From positions 3,038,001-3,102,000 of the forward strand of contig NZ_JAGIOD010000001.1 in assembly GCF_017876545.1 (NCBI RefSeq): a DNA stretch of 64,000 bases. The letters run 5' to 3'. The notes beneath the pieces were generated by a model. It searched no databases. It was not told the DNA's origin and saw nothing but the letters and a program-made list of their open reading frames with translations. A program made the translations under genes and the position numbers. This DNA comes from Brachybacterium sacelli (GTDB taxonomy: Bacteria > Actinomycetota > Actinomycetes > Actinomycetales > Dermabacteraceae). Shown here piece after piece: positions 8,786 through 17,750 of this stretch (position 1 is its first letter; every line of letters starts with the position of its first letter).

Positions 8786-10537
8786 CTAGTCATAGAGTCC
8801 CTCGAGCATCCAGCTCCCCGTCCGTGACAGCGCCAGCACGGCGAGCTCCTCGGCGCCCGCGGAGCGCACCACCAGCTGCAGACGGGCGGAGCGGGTGCCG
8901 CCGGGCGTCCACCAGCGCTCGTCGATCACGGTGGGGGCGCCGTGGGCGAGCACCGGATGCGCGGAACCGGCCCGCAGGCCGAGGCGCTGCAGCGCCGGGG
9001 TGCCGGGCGCGGTGACCAGGAGGCGCGCGGGCGAGGCGCTGAGCAGGCCGCGGGCGGTGACGACGACGGGCCCGCCCGCGGCGTCCTCGAGGACCACCGG
9101 CGGCAGCTCGCGGAACACCGTGGCGGGCACGGGGCGCGGCAGGGACCCCGGCCAGGGGCCCTCCCGTCGGGCGGGCTTCTCGCTGCGCCAGGGAACCAGC
9201 GTCACCTCGTCGGCGAGCAGGCGTCCGCCGACGAGGGCGGGGACCTGCACGGCGTCCTCCCCCGCCAGGCCCTGCGCGCGGGCGAAGGCGCGCGAGGCCC
9301 GCACGGCGGCCTCCCCGGCGCTGCCCCACAGGGCAGGGGCACCCTCCCCCGCCGGCGCGAGCTGCAGCGGGTGCAGGCCGATCCGGGTGATCGCGCCGGT
9401 CGTGGGGCCGCCGAGCTTCGCACGGGTGATCCAGCCGTCGCACTGCCAGCGGATGCGGTCGACGACGTCGGCCACGCTCAGCGCCCCGTCGTGCCGCCAG
9501 GTGCGCTCCATCTCCTCGCCGCCCTCGGTGCGGGCCACGATCCGCAGCCGGGTGCACACCAGCCCGCGCTCGAGGAGCATCGCGTGCAGCTGTTCGGCCA
9601 GCGGGCGGGCGATGAAGGCCGCCTGGTCGGTGCGCACCAGCGGGGTCTCCAGCGTGGTCTCGGCCAGGATCGGCTGGGTGGGGTGGTGGGCCGCGGGCGG
9701 GGCCGGCTCCTCGCCGCGGGCCAGCAGGTGCAGCGTGGCGATGTCGGGGCCGAAGCGGTCGGCGACCGCGGACGACGGCAGGGTGGCGAGATCTCCCAGG
9801 GTGGTGATGCCCAGACGCTGCAGCAGGTCGACCGTCTCGGCGAGGTCCAGCCGACGCTCGGGGCGGGTCGCCGAGGGCTGCCCGCGATGCCCCCAGCCGG
9901 GGCCGACGGGAGCGCTGCGCAAGGAGGTGATCGGGTGCGGGGCGAGGTAGTCGGCGCTGCGACCGGGGCGGACGACCCGTCCCGGAGGGGAGGCGAGCAG
10001 CGCGGCGAAGGGTCCGTCGGCGATCCCCACGGCGGCGTCCCAGCCGGTGAGCTCGGCGACGGCGTCGAGGAGGCGCTCGGCCAGGGCCTCCTCGCCGCCC
10101 TGATGGCGGGCGGGTCCGCGGGCCGACATCAGCAGCACCCCGGGGCGCAGCACGTCGACTCCCGCGGCGATCGTGTCGACCGCGGCGGCGACCAGCTCGA
10201 ACAGGGCCGACTCGTGCTCCCGGTCGGCCTCCAGCACGAGCGCCTCGGGGCAGGCGGTACGGGCGGCGCGGCGCGTCATCCCCGGCAGTGCCCCGGTCTC
10301 CCGGGCTGCGGCGCTCGCGTGGGTGACGCGGTGCTGGTCGAGCAGGAGCACGGGGTCGACGGCCGGATCGACGGCCGGGTCCTCGCCGGGGGCCTCTTCG
10401 GACAGACGGCGCTGGTGCCTGTCCAGCGCGGCCACGAGCGGCCAGTCCGGGACGGTGACGGCGACCGTGCGGGTGGCGGCGGACGTGGTGGCGAGGGTGG
10501 AAGCGCGCGGGGCGGCACGGGCGGTGGTGCTCATCAT
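8786..10537 (-). CDS. imuB: ImuB, catalytically inactive Y-family polymerase-like mutasome protein
   Basis: A 583-residue Y-family (DinB/UmuC-like) protein. ImuB proteins keep the Y-family fold but lack the catalytic carboxylates. Here the N-terminus reads T-V-A-V-T-V-P-D-W-P-L-V, not the usual D-M-D-x-F-F metal-binding motif. It probably serves as the hub that links DnaE2 to the beta clamp and ImuA'. The start is the first ATG of an ATG-ATG pair that overlaps the TGA of imuA', which indicates translational coupling. The frame is open further upstream through imuA', but that extension is antisense-like and is excluded. The 3' end lies 12 bases before dnaE2. The polymerase fold is clear; the lack of catalysis rests on family knowledge and the N-terminal motif. 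Confidence 0.92.
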   Translation of the reverse strand: MMSTTARAAPRASTLATTSAATRTVAVTVPDWPLVAALDRHQRRLSEEAPGEDPAVDPAVDPVLLLDQHRVTHASAAARETGALPGMTRRAARTACPEALVLEADREHESALFELVAAAVDTIAAGVDVLRPGVLLMSARGPARHQGGEEALAERLLDAVAELTGWDAAVGIADGPFAALLASPPGRVVRPGRSADYLAPHPITSLRSAPVGPGWGHRGQPSATRPERRLDLAETVDLLQRLGITTLGDLATLPSSAVADRFGPDIATLHLLARGEEPAPPAAHHPTQPILAETTLETPLVRTDQAAFIARPLAEQLHAMLLERGLVCTRLRIVARTEGGEEMERTWRHDGALSVADVVDRIRWQCDGWITRAKLGGPTTGAITRIGLHPLQLAPAGEGAPALWGSAGEAAVRASRAFARAQGLAGEDAVQVPALVGGRLLADEVTLVPWRSEKPARREGPWPGSLPRPVPATVFRELPPVVLEDAAGGPVVVTARGLLSASPARLLVTAPGTPALQRLGLRAGSAHPVLAHGAPTVIDERWWTPGGTRSARLQLVVRSAGAEELAVLALSRTGSWMLEGLYD

Positions 10538-11385
10538 CCGGCCCTCGGCACCGACTGCAGGAGACGGATCCCGGCGGGGGCGGTGGTCTCCGCGGAGCTC
10601 GTGCGCTCCTGCGGAGCCTGCGCGATCATGCCGCTCGCCTGCGGCAGCAGCACCTCGACCTCCCGATGCCCGGCGATCCCGCGACCGCTGGAGGTGACCG
10701 CGAGACGGCGCCGGCGCAGCCGCCCTGAGCCCGTCCCCAACCCGGTCCAGGCGTGCGTCGTGGAGCGCAGGGCGATATCGGCGCGTCCGGGAGGTGCGGC
10801 CGCGAGGACCAGGGTGTCGGCGGTGCGTGCCCGGCTCAGCAGGCTGCGCCACAGCGCGGGGGTCAGGTCGAGGTCCGGGCCGAGCACGAGCACCCCGACC
10901 CCGTCGGCGAGGGCGGAGAGCACCTGCGGACGCTGTTCCCCATGCGTAGGAGCGAGGGCGAGGCGGCAGGGGTCCAGCCCCGCATCGAGGGCGGAGCGCA
11001 GACCGAGGTCGGGCATGCCGGCGACCGCACACCAGGAGTCCTCCCCCGCCGCGGCGACGGCGAGGGACAGCAGCAGTGAGGTGCTCGCGGCGCCCTCGAT
11101 CGCCACGGAGCTCCCTTCGCGCAGGCTGCCGCGGGGGAACAGCGAGGACAGCGGGCCCGGTACCGGGAGTCGGGTGCCCAAGCCGTCCTCGGGCTCGAGG
11201 TCGGGGGCGGAGTCGGGCCCGGACTCCACCGGTCGCAGGGAGCCTCCCCGCAGGGCGGTGCGGTCGATCCGTCCACCCCAGCGGGCAGCGCTGCGTTCAG
11301 CCGCGCCGAGGGCGGCGCGGGCCCGGGCCAGACGGTCGTCTCGATCCTCCGTCTCGGCAGCCGCCAGCTGCAGAGGCATGCTCAT
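10534..11385 (-). CDS. imuA': ImuA'-like RecA-fold mutasome protein
   Basis: A 283-residue protein with the layout of actinobacterial ImuA' (RecA/SulA-like). An N-terminal helical stretch (A-A-A-E-T-E-D-R-D-D-R-L-A-R-A) leads into a RecA-like core with hydrophobic strands (S-V-A-I-E-G-A, V-G-V-L-V-L-G-P-D-L-D-L-T). The P-loop is not canonical, as in other ImuA' proteins. It is the third component of the DnaE2 mutasome and promotes its assembly. The start at 11385 has GGAGGT five bases upstream; a second ATG two codons later is possible. A LexA-type palindrome lies 42-57 bases upstream. First gene of the operon imuA'-imuB-dnaE2. Confidence 0.85.
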   Translation of the reverse strand: MSMPLQLAAAETEDRDDRLARARAALGAAERSAARWGGRIDRTALRGGSLRPVESGPDSAPDLEPEDGLGTRLPVPGPLSSLFPRGSLREGSSVAIEGAASTSLLLSLAVAAAGEDSWCAVAGMPDLGLRSALDAGLDPCRLALAPTHGEQRPQVLSALADGVGVLVLGPDLDLTPALWRSLLSRARTADTLVLAAAPPGRADIALRSTTHAWTGLGTGSGRLRRRRLAVTSSGRGIAGHREVEVLLPQASGMIAQAPQERTSSAETTAPAGIRLLQSVPRAG

Positions 11386-11426
11386 GGTCCACCTCCGTCC
11401 CCGACCCGCGGGAGCACAGCACGTAC

Positions 11427-11442
11427 TCGAACAACTGTTCGA
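11427..11442 (-). promoter_or_regulatory. LexA-binding SOS box of the imuA'-imuB-dnaE2 operon
   Basis: TCGAACAACTGTTCGA matches the actinobacterial SOS consensus TCGAAC-N4-GTTCGA in both half sites. It lies 42-57 bases upstream of the imuA' start, within the expected promoter. This supports LexA repression and induction by DNA damage. Confidence 0.92.
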
Positions 11443-11662
11443 ACTCTACGCCTCGCATGTCGGGAGTCAAGCCGTGCAGGTCGCAGGTTCGAACGTACGT
11501 ACGGAGTCTGTGGCAGGGGTGTGACAGTCGATGACTAGCGGGGTGGAGTGGGGTGCGAAGAGGTGTCGGATGTCGGTGTCGGGTGGCTGATCGAGCGTGC
11601 CGTTCGGAAAGGATTGTGTGTCACAGGATGTTCCGGACAGCGCGCTCGACAAGTTCATTTGT

Positions 11663-11955
11663 CCTCCCCAGATGGTGCGTATCCACAATTGACTCGGCGC
11701 AAAACGGGCGAGGCACCTTTCCTCCCCAGCGGGCGCCTATCCACAATGTGCAGGTTGCGGCGTCTAGCGCGGCGCATGTCACGGTGTGCGTGAGGCATTG
11801 CGCGCCACTGCACCTCCGCACTCGCGATGATCGCCGGCTCCGCCCGAGAGCACGCCTCCACGTCTCACCCCAACCCGCACGGAACGACAGGCTCCGGGCT
11901 CCGGGCTCCGGGCTCCGGGCTCATCTTTCCTCCACACAAGGTAGTTATCCACATT
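11663..11955 (+). repeat. Three copies of a bipartite CCTCCCCAG-N8-TATCCACA motif upstream of the DUF222 gene
   Basis: The 640-base stretch between imuA' and the DUF222 gene has no convincing gene. It holds three copies of a two-part motif: CCTCCCCAG at 11663-11671 with TATCCACAA at 11680; CCTCCCCAG at 11721-11729 with TATCCACAA at 11738; and CCTCCACAC at 11929-11937 with TATCCACAT at 11946. In all three the halves are exactly 8 bases apart. The second half resembles a DnaA box (TTATCCACA, perfect in the third copy). Between copies two and three lies a tandem repeat of GCTCCGG (11891-11922). A binding or target site for the downstream protein is possible. Confidence 0.7.
11891..11922. repeat. 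Tandem 7-bp repeat, GCTCCGG x 4.5
   Basis: Four perfect copies of GCTCCGG plus GCTC, between the second and third copies of the bipartite motif. It is a short microsatellite-like array with no clear function. Confidence 0.85.
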
Positions 11956-12085
11956 TTCGGTTGATTGGTGTTGAGGTCTTTTGTGGGCGTGTTCGATGTT
12001 CTAGAATGGAAGGAACACGCTGGCACTGATGCTGGTGATTTCGTCGGCATCGCGGCTGGCGTGATTCGTGGGATGGAGGGGATTT

Positions 12086-14029
12086 GTGGTGGGAGACGAG
12101 CTGGAGTCCAGCAGCGCCCCGGGCCGCAGCCCGCAGGGCCGGTCCCGCGCCGATGGCGGCGACCAGCCCGCCACCTCACCCTCCGGCCAGGGGCTGCCCG
12201 GTGACGCTGCCACCACGTCCGCCAGCTCGCCCGGCCCATCTGACGGTCCCGGTGGCTCCGGTGTCTCGGGGAGTGCGTTCGGCCCGTTGGCCAGGCAGAA
12301 ACAGGCCGGCCCCTCCCCCACGGTCAGCTCCGCGGGCAGTGGCGCGGGTGGGGAGGTGCCGGGGGTGCGGGCTTGGCCGGTGCTGGCCCAGGCCCCGCTG
12401 ACTCCGCAGCGGATCCTCGCCAAAGCCGATACCAGCCCCGGTAGTGACCAGGCCGAGCGGGTCCTCGCGTTGCACGAGACGATGCGTGAACGAGGTCTGC
12501 TCTACGCTCGCCAGCAGGAACTGTTGGTCGCGTTTTTCACCCACGACCCCGCGACCGACGGGTTGATCGACGAGGCCGACATCTCCGCGATGAAGATCGC
12601 CACCGGACTGCGGGTGACGACGAACCAGGCCGAACGCCTCCTGCGCGATGCCCACCGGTCCGTCGACCTCCTCCCGGCCACGTTCCAGGCCCTCACGACC
12701 GGGGTGATGCCCGAAGGGTTCCACCACTACCTCCTGCGCCACATCCGTTCCCTGACCGATCAACAGGTCCGGGCTGTCGACGAACACGTCGCCGGATGGG
12801 ACCTCGCCTCGATCTCCCGCCACAAATTCGAAACCCACCTCAAAACCCTGATCGTCCGCATCACCGCCGGGACCCTGCCCGTCCCACCGCGGACGCAGCG
12901 ACGAGTGGATCTGGAGATCGCCGACCCCACCTGCGGGCTGGCCACCCTCTCGGTCACCGGGCCCATCCCCGAGATCAAAACCCTCGCCCACCGCCTGGAT
13001 ATCTCCGCCCGCACCGTGCAGAAAGCCCAACGCGCCGCCCTCGGCGACGATCACGCCGAGATTCCCTTCGACCTCGATCAGACCGTCCGCGACCGCGGCC
13101 GCCCCCTGTCGCTGACAGCCCTGCACTACGCGATCCTCACCCACACCCTCCTGGACACCGACCCTGTCCCGGCACCGGCGAGCCCGTACCGGATGCTGGT
13201 GACCGTCCCGGCCATGACCCTCCTCGGACTCGAGAACGCACCCGGCCTGATCGAGGGGCTGACCCCGATCCCCGCCGACCAAGCCAGAGCATTGGCGGCC
13301 GGGGAGGTGACGTGGCAGCGGATCCTGACCGACCCCACCACCGGTGCCTACCTCCCCGTGACCGCCGGCACCTACACCCCCTCCGCGCAGATGCGGCTCC
13401 AACTCCGCCTGCGCCACCCCGTCTGCGCCGCACCCGGCTGCACCCGCCCCACCGTCCTGGCCGCAGAGGACGACCACATCGAAGAGTTCAACCACCACAA
13501 CCCCACCACCGGCGGCCCGACCGACCTGGCAAACCTGCACCGACTGTGCTGGCTACACCACAAAATCAAAACCGCCGGCCACATCGACCCCCAACGCCCC
13601 GACACCGAAGCCACCCCCGGGGCAGAGACCACGGCCGAGGCCGCGGCCGGCTCGTCGGAGAACAACCCCGACCCCGCTACCGGAACCCCGCCCCCACCGA
13701 CCGGCACCGCTACCCCGGCGGTGGTCGAACCAACCGTGACCTGGTGGAGCATCGATGGTGACATCCACGCCACCACCCGAGAGAACGTCGACCTGCTGAC
13801 CCCGCACCTCGCCCAAGCCCTCGACGCGGCCTGGAGCACTCACCAACACGCCCACGACGACGCCCTCCGCCTCCGCGAGACCGAAGCAGCCCGCCCGAAA
13901 CGCGACCGCGTCCTCGAACAACGCCACCGCGAACACCAACGATTCACCCACCGCAACCGCCCTAGCCAGCACCCCCGCGACGACACCCCACCACCCCGAC
14001 ACAACTACGACCAACCCCCACCCTTCTAG
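12086..14029 (+). CDS. DUF222 / 13E12-repeat family HNH endonuclease
   Basis: A 647-residue member of the actinobacterial 13E12 (DUF222) family, present in many copies in some genomes. The N-terminal 90 residues are low complexity. The DUF222 helical domain follows (about residues 110-390: L-H-E-T-M-R-E-R-G-L-L-Y-A-R-Q, then the R-V-T-T-N-Q-A-E-R-L-L region). A C-terminal HNH nuclease lies near residues 440-500, with C-A-A-P-G-C-T-R-P, D-D-H-I-E-E-F-N and N-L-H-R-L-C-W-L-H-H as metal and catalytic elements. I chose the GTG at 12086 because GGAGG lies six bases upstream; a GTG at 12089 and an in-frame GTG at 12068 are alternatives. The tail is acidic and rich in H, P and R. The family's biological role is not settled; a mobile or homing-like nuclease is one idea. 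Confidence 0.88.
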   Translation: MVGDELESSSAPGRSPQGRSRADGGDQPATSPSGQGLPGDAATTSASSPGPSDGPGGSGVSGSAFGPLARQKQAGPSPTVSSAGSGAGGEVPGVRAWPVLAQAPLTPQRILAKADTSPGSDQAERVLALHETMRERGLLYARQQELLVAFFTHDPATDGLIDEADISAMKIATGLRVTTNQAERLLRDAHRSVDLLPATFQALTTGVMPEGFHHYLLRHIRSLTDQQVRAVDEHVAGWDLASISRHKFETHLKTLIVRITAGTLPVPPRTQRRVDLEIADPTCGLATLSVTGPIPEIKTLAHRLDISARTVQKAQRAALGDDHAEIPFDLDQTVRDRGRPLSLTALHYAILTHTLLDTDPVPAPASPYRMLVTVPAMTLLGLENAPGLIEGLTPIPADQARALAAGEVTWQRILTDPTTGAYLPVTAGTYTPSAQMRLQLRLRHPVCAAPGCTRPTVLAAEDDHIEEFNHHNPTTGGPTDLANLHRLCWLHHKIKTAGHIDPQRPDTEATPGAETTAEAAAGSSENNPDPATGTPPPPTGTATPAVVEPTVTWWSIDGDIHATTRENVDLLTPHLAQALDAAWSTHQHAHDDALRLRETEAARPKRDRVLEQRHREHQRFTHRNRPSQHPRDDTPPPRHNYDQPPPF

Positions 14030-14040
14030 AGCCTGACGGC

Positions 14041-14069
14041 CCGGCCGAGTTCACGCCTGCCTCGGTCGG
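14041..14069 (+). terminator. Hairpin terminator after the DUF222 gene
   Basis: CCGGCCGAG (14041-14049) pairs with CTCGGTCGG (14061-14069), with one G-T pair and an 11-base loop, starting 11 bases past the stop codon. A likely rho-independent-style terminator without a T-tract. Confidence 0.5.
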
Positions 14070-14229
14070 TGACCCCCGCCGTCACACCATGACCCGACGG
14101 TCCCACGGACGAGCACGGGCTAAGAGCTCCGAATCTCTGAATCGACTCACGTCTCGGGACGCCCGGCTGCCACGCCTCCCGCACCTGCGATCATGAGGCT
14201 CCGGACATACCGCTTCGAAAGGGAGACCC

Positions 14230-15261
14230 ATGCGCGCACTGGTGCTGCAGGAGAAGAACCGAATGGCGATCGAGGAGGTCGAGCCGGTCAGCACCCCCGG
14301 TCCTGGTGAGGTCCGCGTCGCGATGCACACCGTCGGGATCTGCGCTTCCGACGTGCACTACTGGACTGACGGGAAGATCGGCCCGTTCGTCGTCGAGGCG
14401 CCGATGGTCCTCGGCCACGAGGGCGCGGGCACGGTGGTCGAGATCGGTGAGGGCGTCTCCCACCTCGCCCCCGGAGACCGTGTCGCCATGGAGCCGGGCG
14501 TCCCGGACCCCGCCTCCCGCGCCGTGAAGGAAGGCCACTACAACGTGGACCCCGCAGTGCAGTTCTGGGCCACGCCGCCCGTCCACGGCTGCCTCACCGA
14601 CGAGGTCATCCACCCCGCCTCCTACACCTTCAAGCTTCCCGAGAACCTCAGCTTCGCCGAGGGCGCCCTCATCGAGCCCTTCTCCGTCGGCATGTTCGCC
14701 GCCACCAAGGCCGGCATCAAGCCCGGTGACGTCGCAGCCATCGTCGGCTCCGGCACCATCGGCATCATGACCGCCCTCGCTGCCCGCGCCGGCGGTGCCA
14801 GCCGCGTCTACATCAGCGACGTTCAGCCCGAGAAGCTCGCCCTGCTGGACGGACTGGAGGGGATCATCCCCGTGGACGCGACCCAGGAGGACCTGGGTGA
14901 GCGGGTCCGCTCCGAGACCGACGGCTGGGGCCCCCAGGTGGTCTTCGAGGCCTCCGGTGCGACCCCCGCCTACAAGAGTCTCTGGTCGACCCCGGCACCG
15001 GGTGGCCGGATCGTGTTGGTCGGCATGCCCATCGAGCCGGTGCCGTTCGACATCGCCACCGCGCAGAGCCGCGGCGTCTCCCTGGAGACCGTCTTCCGCT
15101 ACGCGAACGTCTACCAGAAGGCCATCGACCTCGCCGCGAGCGACGCCGTCGACCTCTCCCGCTTCGTCTCGGAGACCTTCACCTTCGACAACTCCGTCCA
15201 GGCCTTCGAGCGCTTCCTCGAGGGGCGCCCGACGGACGTGAAGCTGCAGATCACACTGTAA
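14230..15261 (+). CDS. Zinc-dependent polyol (sorbitol/xylitol-type) dehydrogenase, MDR family
   Basis: A 343-residue medium-chain dehydrogenase that oxidises a secondary alcohol of a polyol with NAD(P). Catalytic zinc ligands are visible: C38 ([10 protein letters not shown]) and H63-E64 in the G-H-E motif, with a later Glu in L-I-E-P-F-S-V-G. The Rossmann glycine motif V-G-S-G-T-I-G lies near residue 178, and an Asp ends the second strand (Y-I-S-D-V), which favours NAD over NADP. The four-Cys structural zinc loop is absent, as in many sorbitol and xylitol dehydrogenases. It stands alone after a 200-base gap, without a transporter or kinase partner. The upstream GAAAGGGAG supports the ATG at 14230. 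The exact polyol is not predictable. Confidence 0.85.
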   Translation: MRALVLQEKNRMAIEEVEPVSTPGPGEVRVAMHTVGICASDVHYWTDGKIGPFVVEAPMVLGHEGAGTVVEIGEGVSHLAPGDRVAMEPGVPDPASRAVKEGHYNVDPAVQFWATPPVHGCLTDEVIHPASYTFKLPENLSFAEGALIEPFSVGMFAATKAGIKPGDVAAIVGSGTIGIMTALAARAGGASRVYISDVQPEKLALLDGLEGIIPVDATQEDLGERVRSETDGWGPQVVFEASGATPAYKSLWSTPAPGGRIVLVGMPIEPVPFDIATAQSRGVSLETVFRYANVYQKAIDLAASDAVDLSRFVSETFTFDNSVQAFERFLEGRPTDVKLQITL

Positions 15262-15432
15262 AAAGCGAGCAGTTCGGGGCGGCCATACGGTGGCGACCTG
15301 ACGGGTCCCAGAAGGGCTCTCCGAGCTGTTCGCACACCCCGTCCGCCCCGTGCTCCGGCCGCGAAATAGGGCCTCCCCGCAGTGCCTCCAGTTGTGTGGA
15401 TAAGTGCGTCCGGATGCCCGGATGTGTGCCAC

Positions 15433-15488
15433 GATGGCTATCCCAATGGCCATCCAGATGCCCGACTGGAGACGTCCGGATAGCCATC
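15433..15488. repeat. Inverted repeat in front of the integrase gene
   Basis: GATGGCTATCC (15433-15443) and GGATAGCCATC (15478-15488) are perfect 11-base inverted copies separated by 34 bases. The segment between and before them carries partial repeats (GTCCGGAT, ATGGCCATCC). The array ends 18 bases before the integrase start. It could be an operator or recombinase/excisionase arm-binding sites. Just upstream (15390-15397) lies a DnaA-box-like GTGGATAA. Confidence 0.6.
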
Positions 15489-15506
15489 TGCGAGGGAGGC
15501 GGACAC

Positions 15507-16751
15507 ATGTCGACGAGCGCACAACGCCGGGAGTATGGGACCGGCTCCATCTACCAGCGCGCCGACGGGAAGTGGATCGGCTCCTTCCCCGCCGGGCACA
15601 CGAGGAGCGGCAAACGTCGCCGACTCACGGTGGTCGCCGACACCGAGCAACAGGCGCGCTCGCGCATGCGCTCGAAGATGCGCGAAGTCGCGGGCGGCAA
15701 GGCACCTGGCGATCCGACAACCGTCGCGGGATGGTCAAAGACCTACCTTGCCGAGCACGCCCTGCGGAATCGCAACAGCACGACGAAGAACGTCAACTGG
15801 GCCATCGGCTACGTCGTCGAGGCCATCGGCGAAGTGAAACTGGCCAAGCTGCGTCCCGCTGACTTCCGACGCGTCCATGAGTTCGGAGCGAAGAAGGGAC
15901 TCTCCCCTTCGAGCGTCCTGCGTCTGCACGACCGGCTGAAGGCGATGCTGAAAGCTGCCGTGCTGGAAGGACTGGAGATACCGCCAGCGGCCTTGATCGT
16001 GCAAGGACCACCGGTACCGACTAATGACCGGATCGCCATACCGATAGACACGGTGGGCAGAATCTTCGAGGCTTCCAAGCGCGAGTCGCACGATGCGCGC
16101 GCCATCGTCCTTCTCGGATTCTTGGCAGGCCTTCGACGCGGCGAGATGTCAGGACTCACCTGGGATAGGATCGATCTAGACCGCGGAGTCCTCGTCATCG
16201 ACCGGCAGCTCACCAGGTTCGGGTGGTCGCACGGCTGCGATGACACCTGTGGCAGGACGCCACGGTCATGCCCGAAACGGTGGGTCGCGGCGCCGACGCA
16301 TCTCGGGTATGAGGTTATCCCCCGAAGTTCTCTTGTGCTGGGGCCTGTTAAAACGGCCCGCGGGCGACGAGAGGTGCCCATCGTGGACGAACTGGCCGAG
16401 CATCTACTGAAGATGCAAGCGGCTGATCGACCGTCAAGCTGGGACGGTGTTCCGCGATTTGTCCTACTCACGGCTATCGGCGGTCCCATGGGTCAACACA
16501 GTCTCGATGTTCTCTGGAAGCAGGTACTCCAGCGCGCCGAGACCAAGCACCCTTCGGGGCGGAGTTGGAACACGCACGAGATGCGACACACGTTCGTCAC
16601 CGAGCTGATGCGCACGAACACCCACTCCAGCATCATCGAAACGATGGTCGGCCATGCAGAGGAACGATCCACGCGCGGATACATCCACCCGTCGTCCATC
16701 GATGCACGCTCCGCCGCCGACCGGGTAGCAAGTGGGTTCTTCCAGAGATGA
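15507..16751 (+). CDS. Tyrosine recombinase / site-specific integrase
   Basis: A phage- or ICE-type integrase of 414 residues. The N-terminal arm-binding part (G-S-I-Y-Q-R-A-D-G-K-W-I-G-S-F) and the SAM-like core-binding domain (about residues 75-160) precede the catalytic domain. Its conserved set is visible: Arg in A-G-L-R-R-G-E near residue 209, H-E-M-R-H-T-F near residue 356 giving His and Arg, and the nucleophile Tyr in R-G-Y-I-H-P near residue 391. A Cys-rich insert (C-D-D-T-C-G-R-T-P-R-S-C) lies between the Arg and His boxes. GGGAGG seven bases before the ATG fixes the start. It probably marks the left end of an integrated element that starts after the dehydrogenase gene. No tRNA attachment site is seen. 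Confidence 0.93.
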   Translation: MSTSAQRREYGTGSIYQRADGKWIGSFPAGHTRSGKRRRLTVVADTEQQARSRMRSKMREVAGGKAPGDPTTVAGWSKTYLAEHALRNRNSTTKNVNWAIGYVVEAIGEVKLAKLRPADFRRVHEFGAKKGLSPSSVLRLHDRLKAMLKAAVLEGLEIPPAALIVQGPPVPTNDRIAIPIDTVGRIFEASKRESHDARAIVLLGFLAGLRRGEMSGLTWDRIDLDRGVLVIDRQLTRFGWSHGCDDTCGRTPRSCPKRWVAAPTHLGYEVIPRSSLVLGPVKTARGRREVPIVDELAEHLLKMQAADRPSSWDGVPRFVLLTAIGGPMGQHSLDVLWKQVLQRAETKHPSGRSWNTHEMRHTFVTELMRTNTHSSIIETMVGHAEERSTRGYIHPSSIDARSAADRVASGFFQR

Positions 16752-16822
16752 CGGCCCACGGTGGTCAACGCTGACGACGCTGGGCGTCCCACGAGCGCGA
16801 TCACTCGCCCACTGCATCGAAC

Positions 16823-17071
16823 ATGTCGACGCCATCGAAGACTAACGATCCCTCCCCCGGGGCTGTCCTGATGCTGGAGCCTCAGCAGGTCTACTCCATC
16901 AACGAAGCAGCCGAGTTCCTGCGCATGAGCCGAACTACCGTCTACGCGCTGATGCGGACGACAGACCCTTTCGACTACCTCCCGAGCGTCAAGCCCCACG
17001 AGGGAGGGCGACGTCGTGTGATCCGCCGCCAAGCCCTCGACGAATGGCTTGAGCGTCACGAGGAGCAGTAG
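16823..17071 (+). CDS. Excisionase-like / MerR-type winged-helix DNA-binding protein
   Basis: An 82-residue protein with the excisionase helix-turn-helix pattern Y-S-I-N-E-A-A-E-F-L-R-M-S-R-T-T-V-Y-A-L-M (about residues 24-44) and the following wing R-R-R-V-I-R-R-Q-A-L-D-E-W-L. Such proteins direct integrase towards excision or act as small regulators. It follows the integrase by 71 bases on the same strand, which fits a recombination directionality factor. No strong ribosome site is seen before the ATG at 16823; an in-frame ATG at 16871 is an alternative and leaves the domain intact. Confidence 0.75.
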   Translation: MSTPSKTNDPSPGAVLMLEPQQVYSINEAAEFLRMSRTTVYALMRTTDPFDYLPSVKPHEGGRRRVIRRQALDEWLERHEEQ

Positions 17072-17315
17072 CACTCCACCGTCAAGCGAACGCTTCTGGA
17101 GTCGTTCGCGAAGTACAGTTACGTGAGCCGAAGCTCTGCACAAATGGAGGCGGTCAGTACTTCGACGACGACGAAGACTGGAGATTGGCCTCCGACGGAC
17201 GTGACCGTGCAGTACGCACGCTCTCTTCCTCGTATACCCGGCGTCCCACGGCACATGACCTTCGCCCACTTGCTCGGTAACCGGAGACACCGGGGCAAGA
17301 GGGAGAAGAGCCGCC

Positions 17316-17750
17316 ATGACCGACCTTGCACAACACGCCGATCCGCACCTCCTCGATGACCCCCGCACTGCACTTTTGGTCTTGCGTACCGCTGAGTTCG
17401 GTGACGATGCCCAGGTCCTCGACGAGCTCGCCCGGTCCAAGGTCACCAGCGGGGTGCTGCGGAAGCTCGCTCACAACCCAGCGACGGCTGAGCACACCCT
17501 CGAGCACCTGATCGACATCGACCAGCGGTGGCTGACCTTCCCCGTCACCCGTCGCCGTGACCTCTCCCCCGCGTTCATCGACCGGATCGCCCGCCGGCTC
17601 ACCGACCGCAATGCGATCTTCCACGCCTCCTCCGCCCCAAATGCTGCCCCGGAGACGCTCCGGTACCTGGCCGGGCACCCGTCGGCTCCCCCGGCGACCC
17701 GAAAGACCGTCACCCAGCGTCTCGGCACGGAGACGACCCTCACCCCGTGA
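17316..17750 (+). CDS. Small helical-repeat protein of unknown function
   Basis: A 144-residue soluble protein with no membrane segment. Its middle shows loosely repeated units of about 24 residues (L-A-R-S-K-V-T-S-G-V-L-R-K-L-A-H-N-P, then F-P-V-T-R-R-R-D-L-S-P-A-F-I-D-R-I-A, then H-A-S-S-A-P-N-A-A-P-E-T-L-R-Y-L-A-G-H-P) that resemble the leucine-rich-repeat-variant (LRV) pattern, in which helices stack into a curved solenoid. This suggests a binding role rather than catalysis. AGAAGAG upstream supports the ATG. I do not recognise the gene. It stands alone between the excisionase-like gene and the DUF6602-like gene. Confidence 0.6.
   Translation: MTDLAQHADPHLLDDPRTALLVLRTAEFGDDAQVLDELARSKVTSGVLRKLAHNPATAEHTLEHLIDIDQRWLTFPVTRRRDLSPAFIDRIARRLTDRNAIFHASSAPNAAPETLRYLAGHPSAPPATRKTVTQRLGTETTLTP

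Noticed and set aside
6083..8827. Open frame opposite dnaE2
   Set aside because: It lies fully across conserved polymerase motifs on the minus strand; high GC at third positions opens such mirror frames.
11663..11955. Replication origin based on TATCCACA boxes
   Set aside because: Only three weak boxes, no AT-rich unwinding element and no dnaA, dnaN or rep gene nearby.
15262..15432. tRNA gene as integrase attachment site
   Set aside because: No cloverleaf or CCA-type end can be found next to the integrase.
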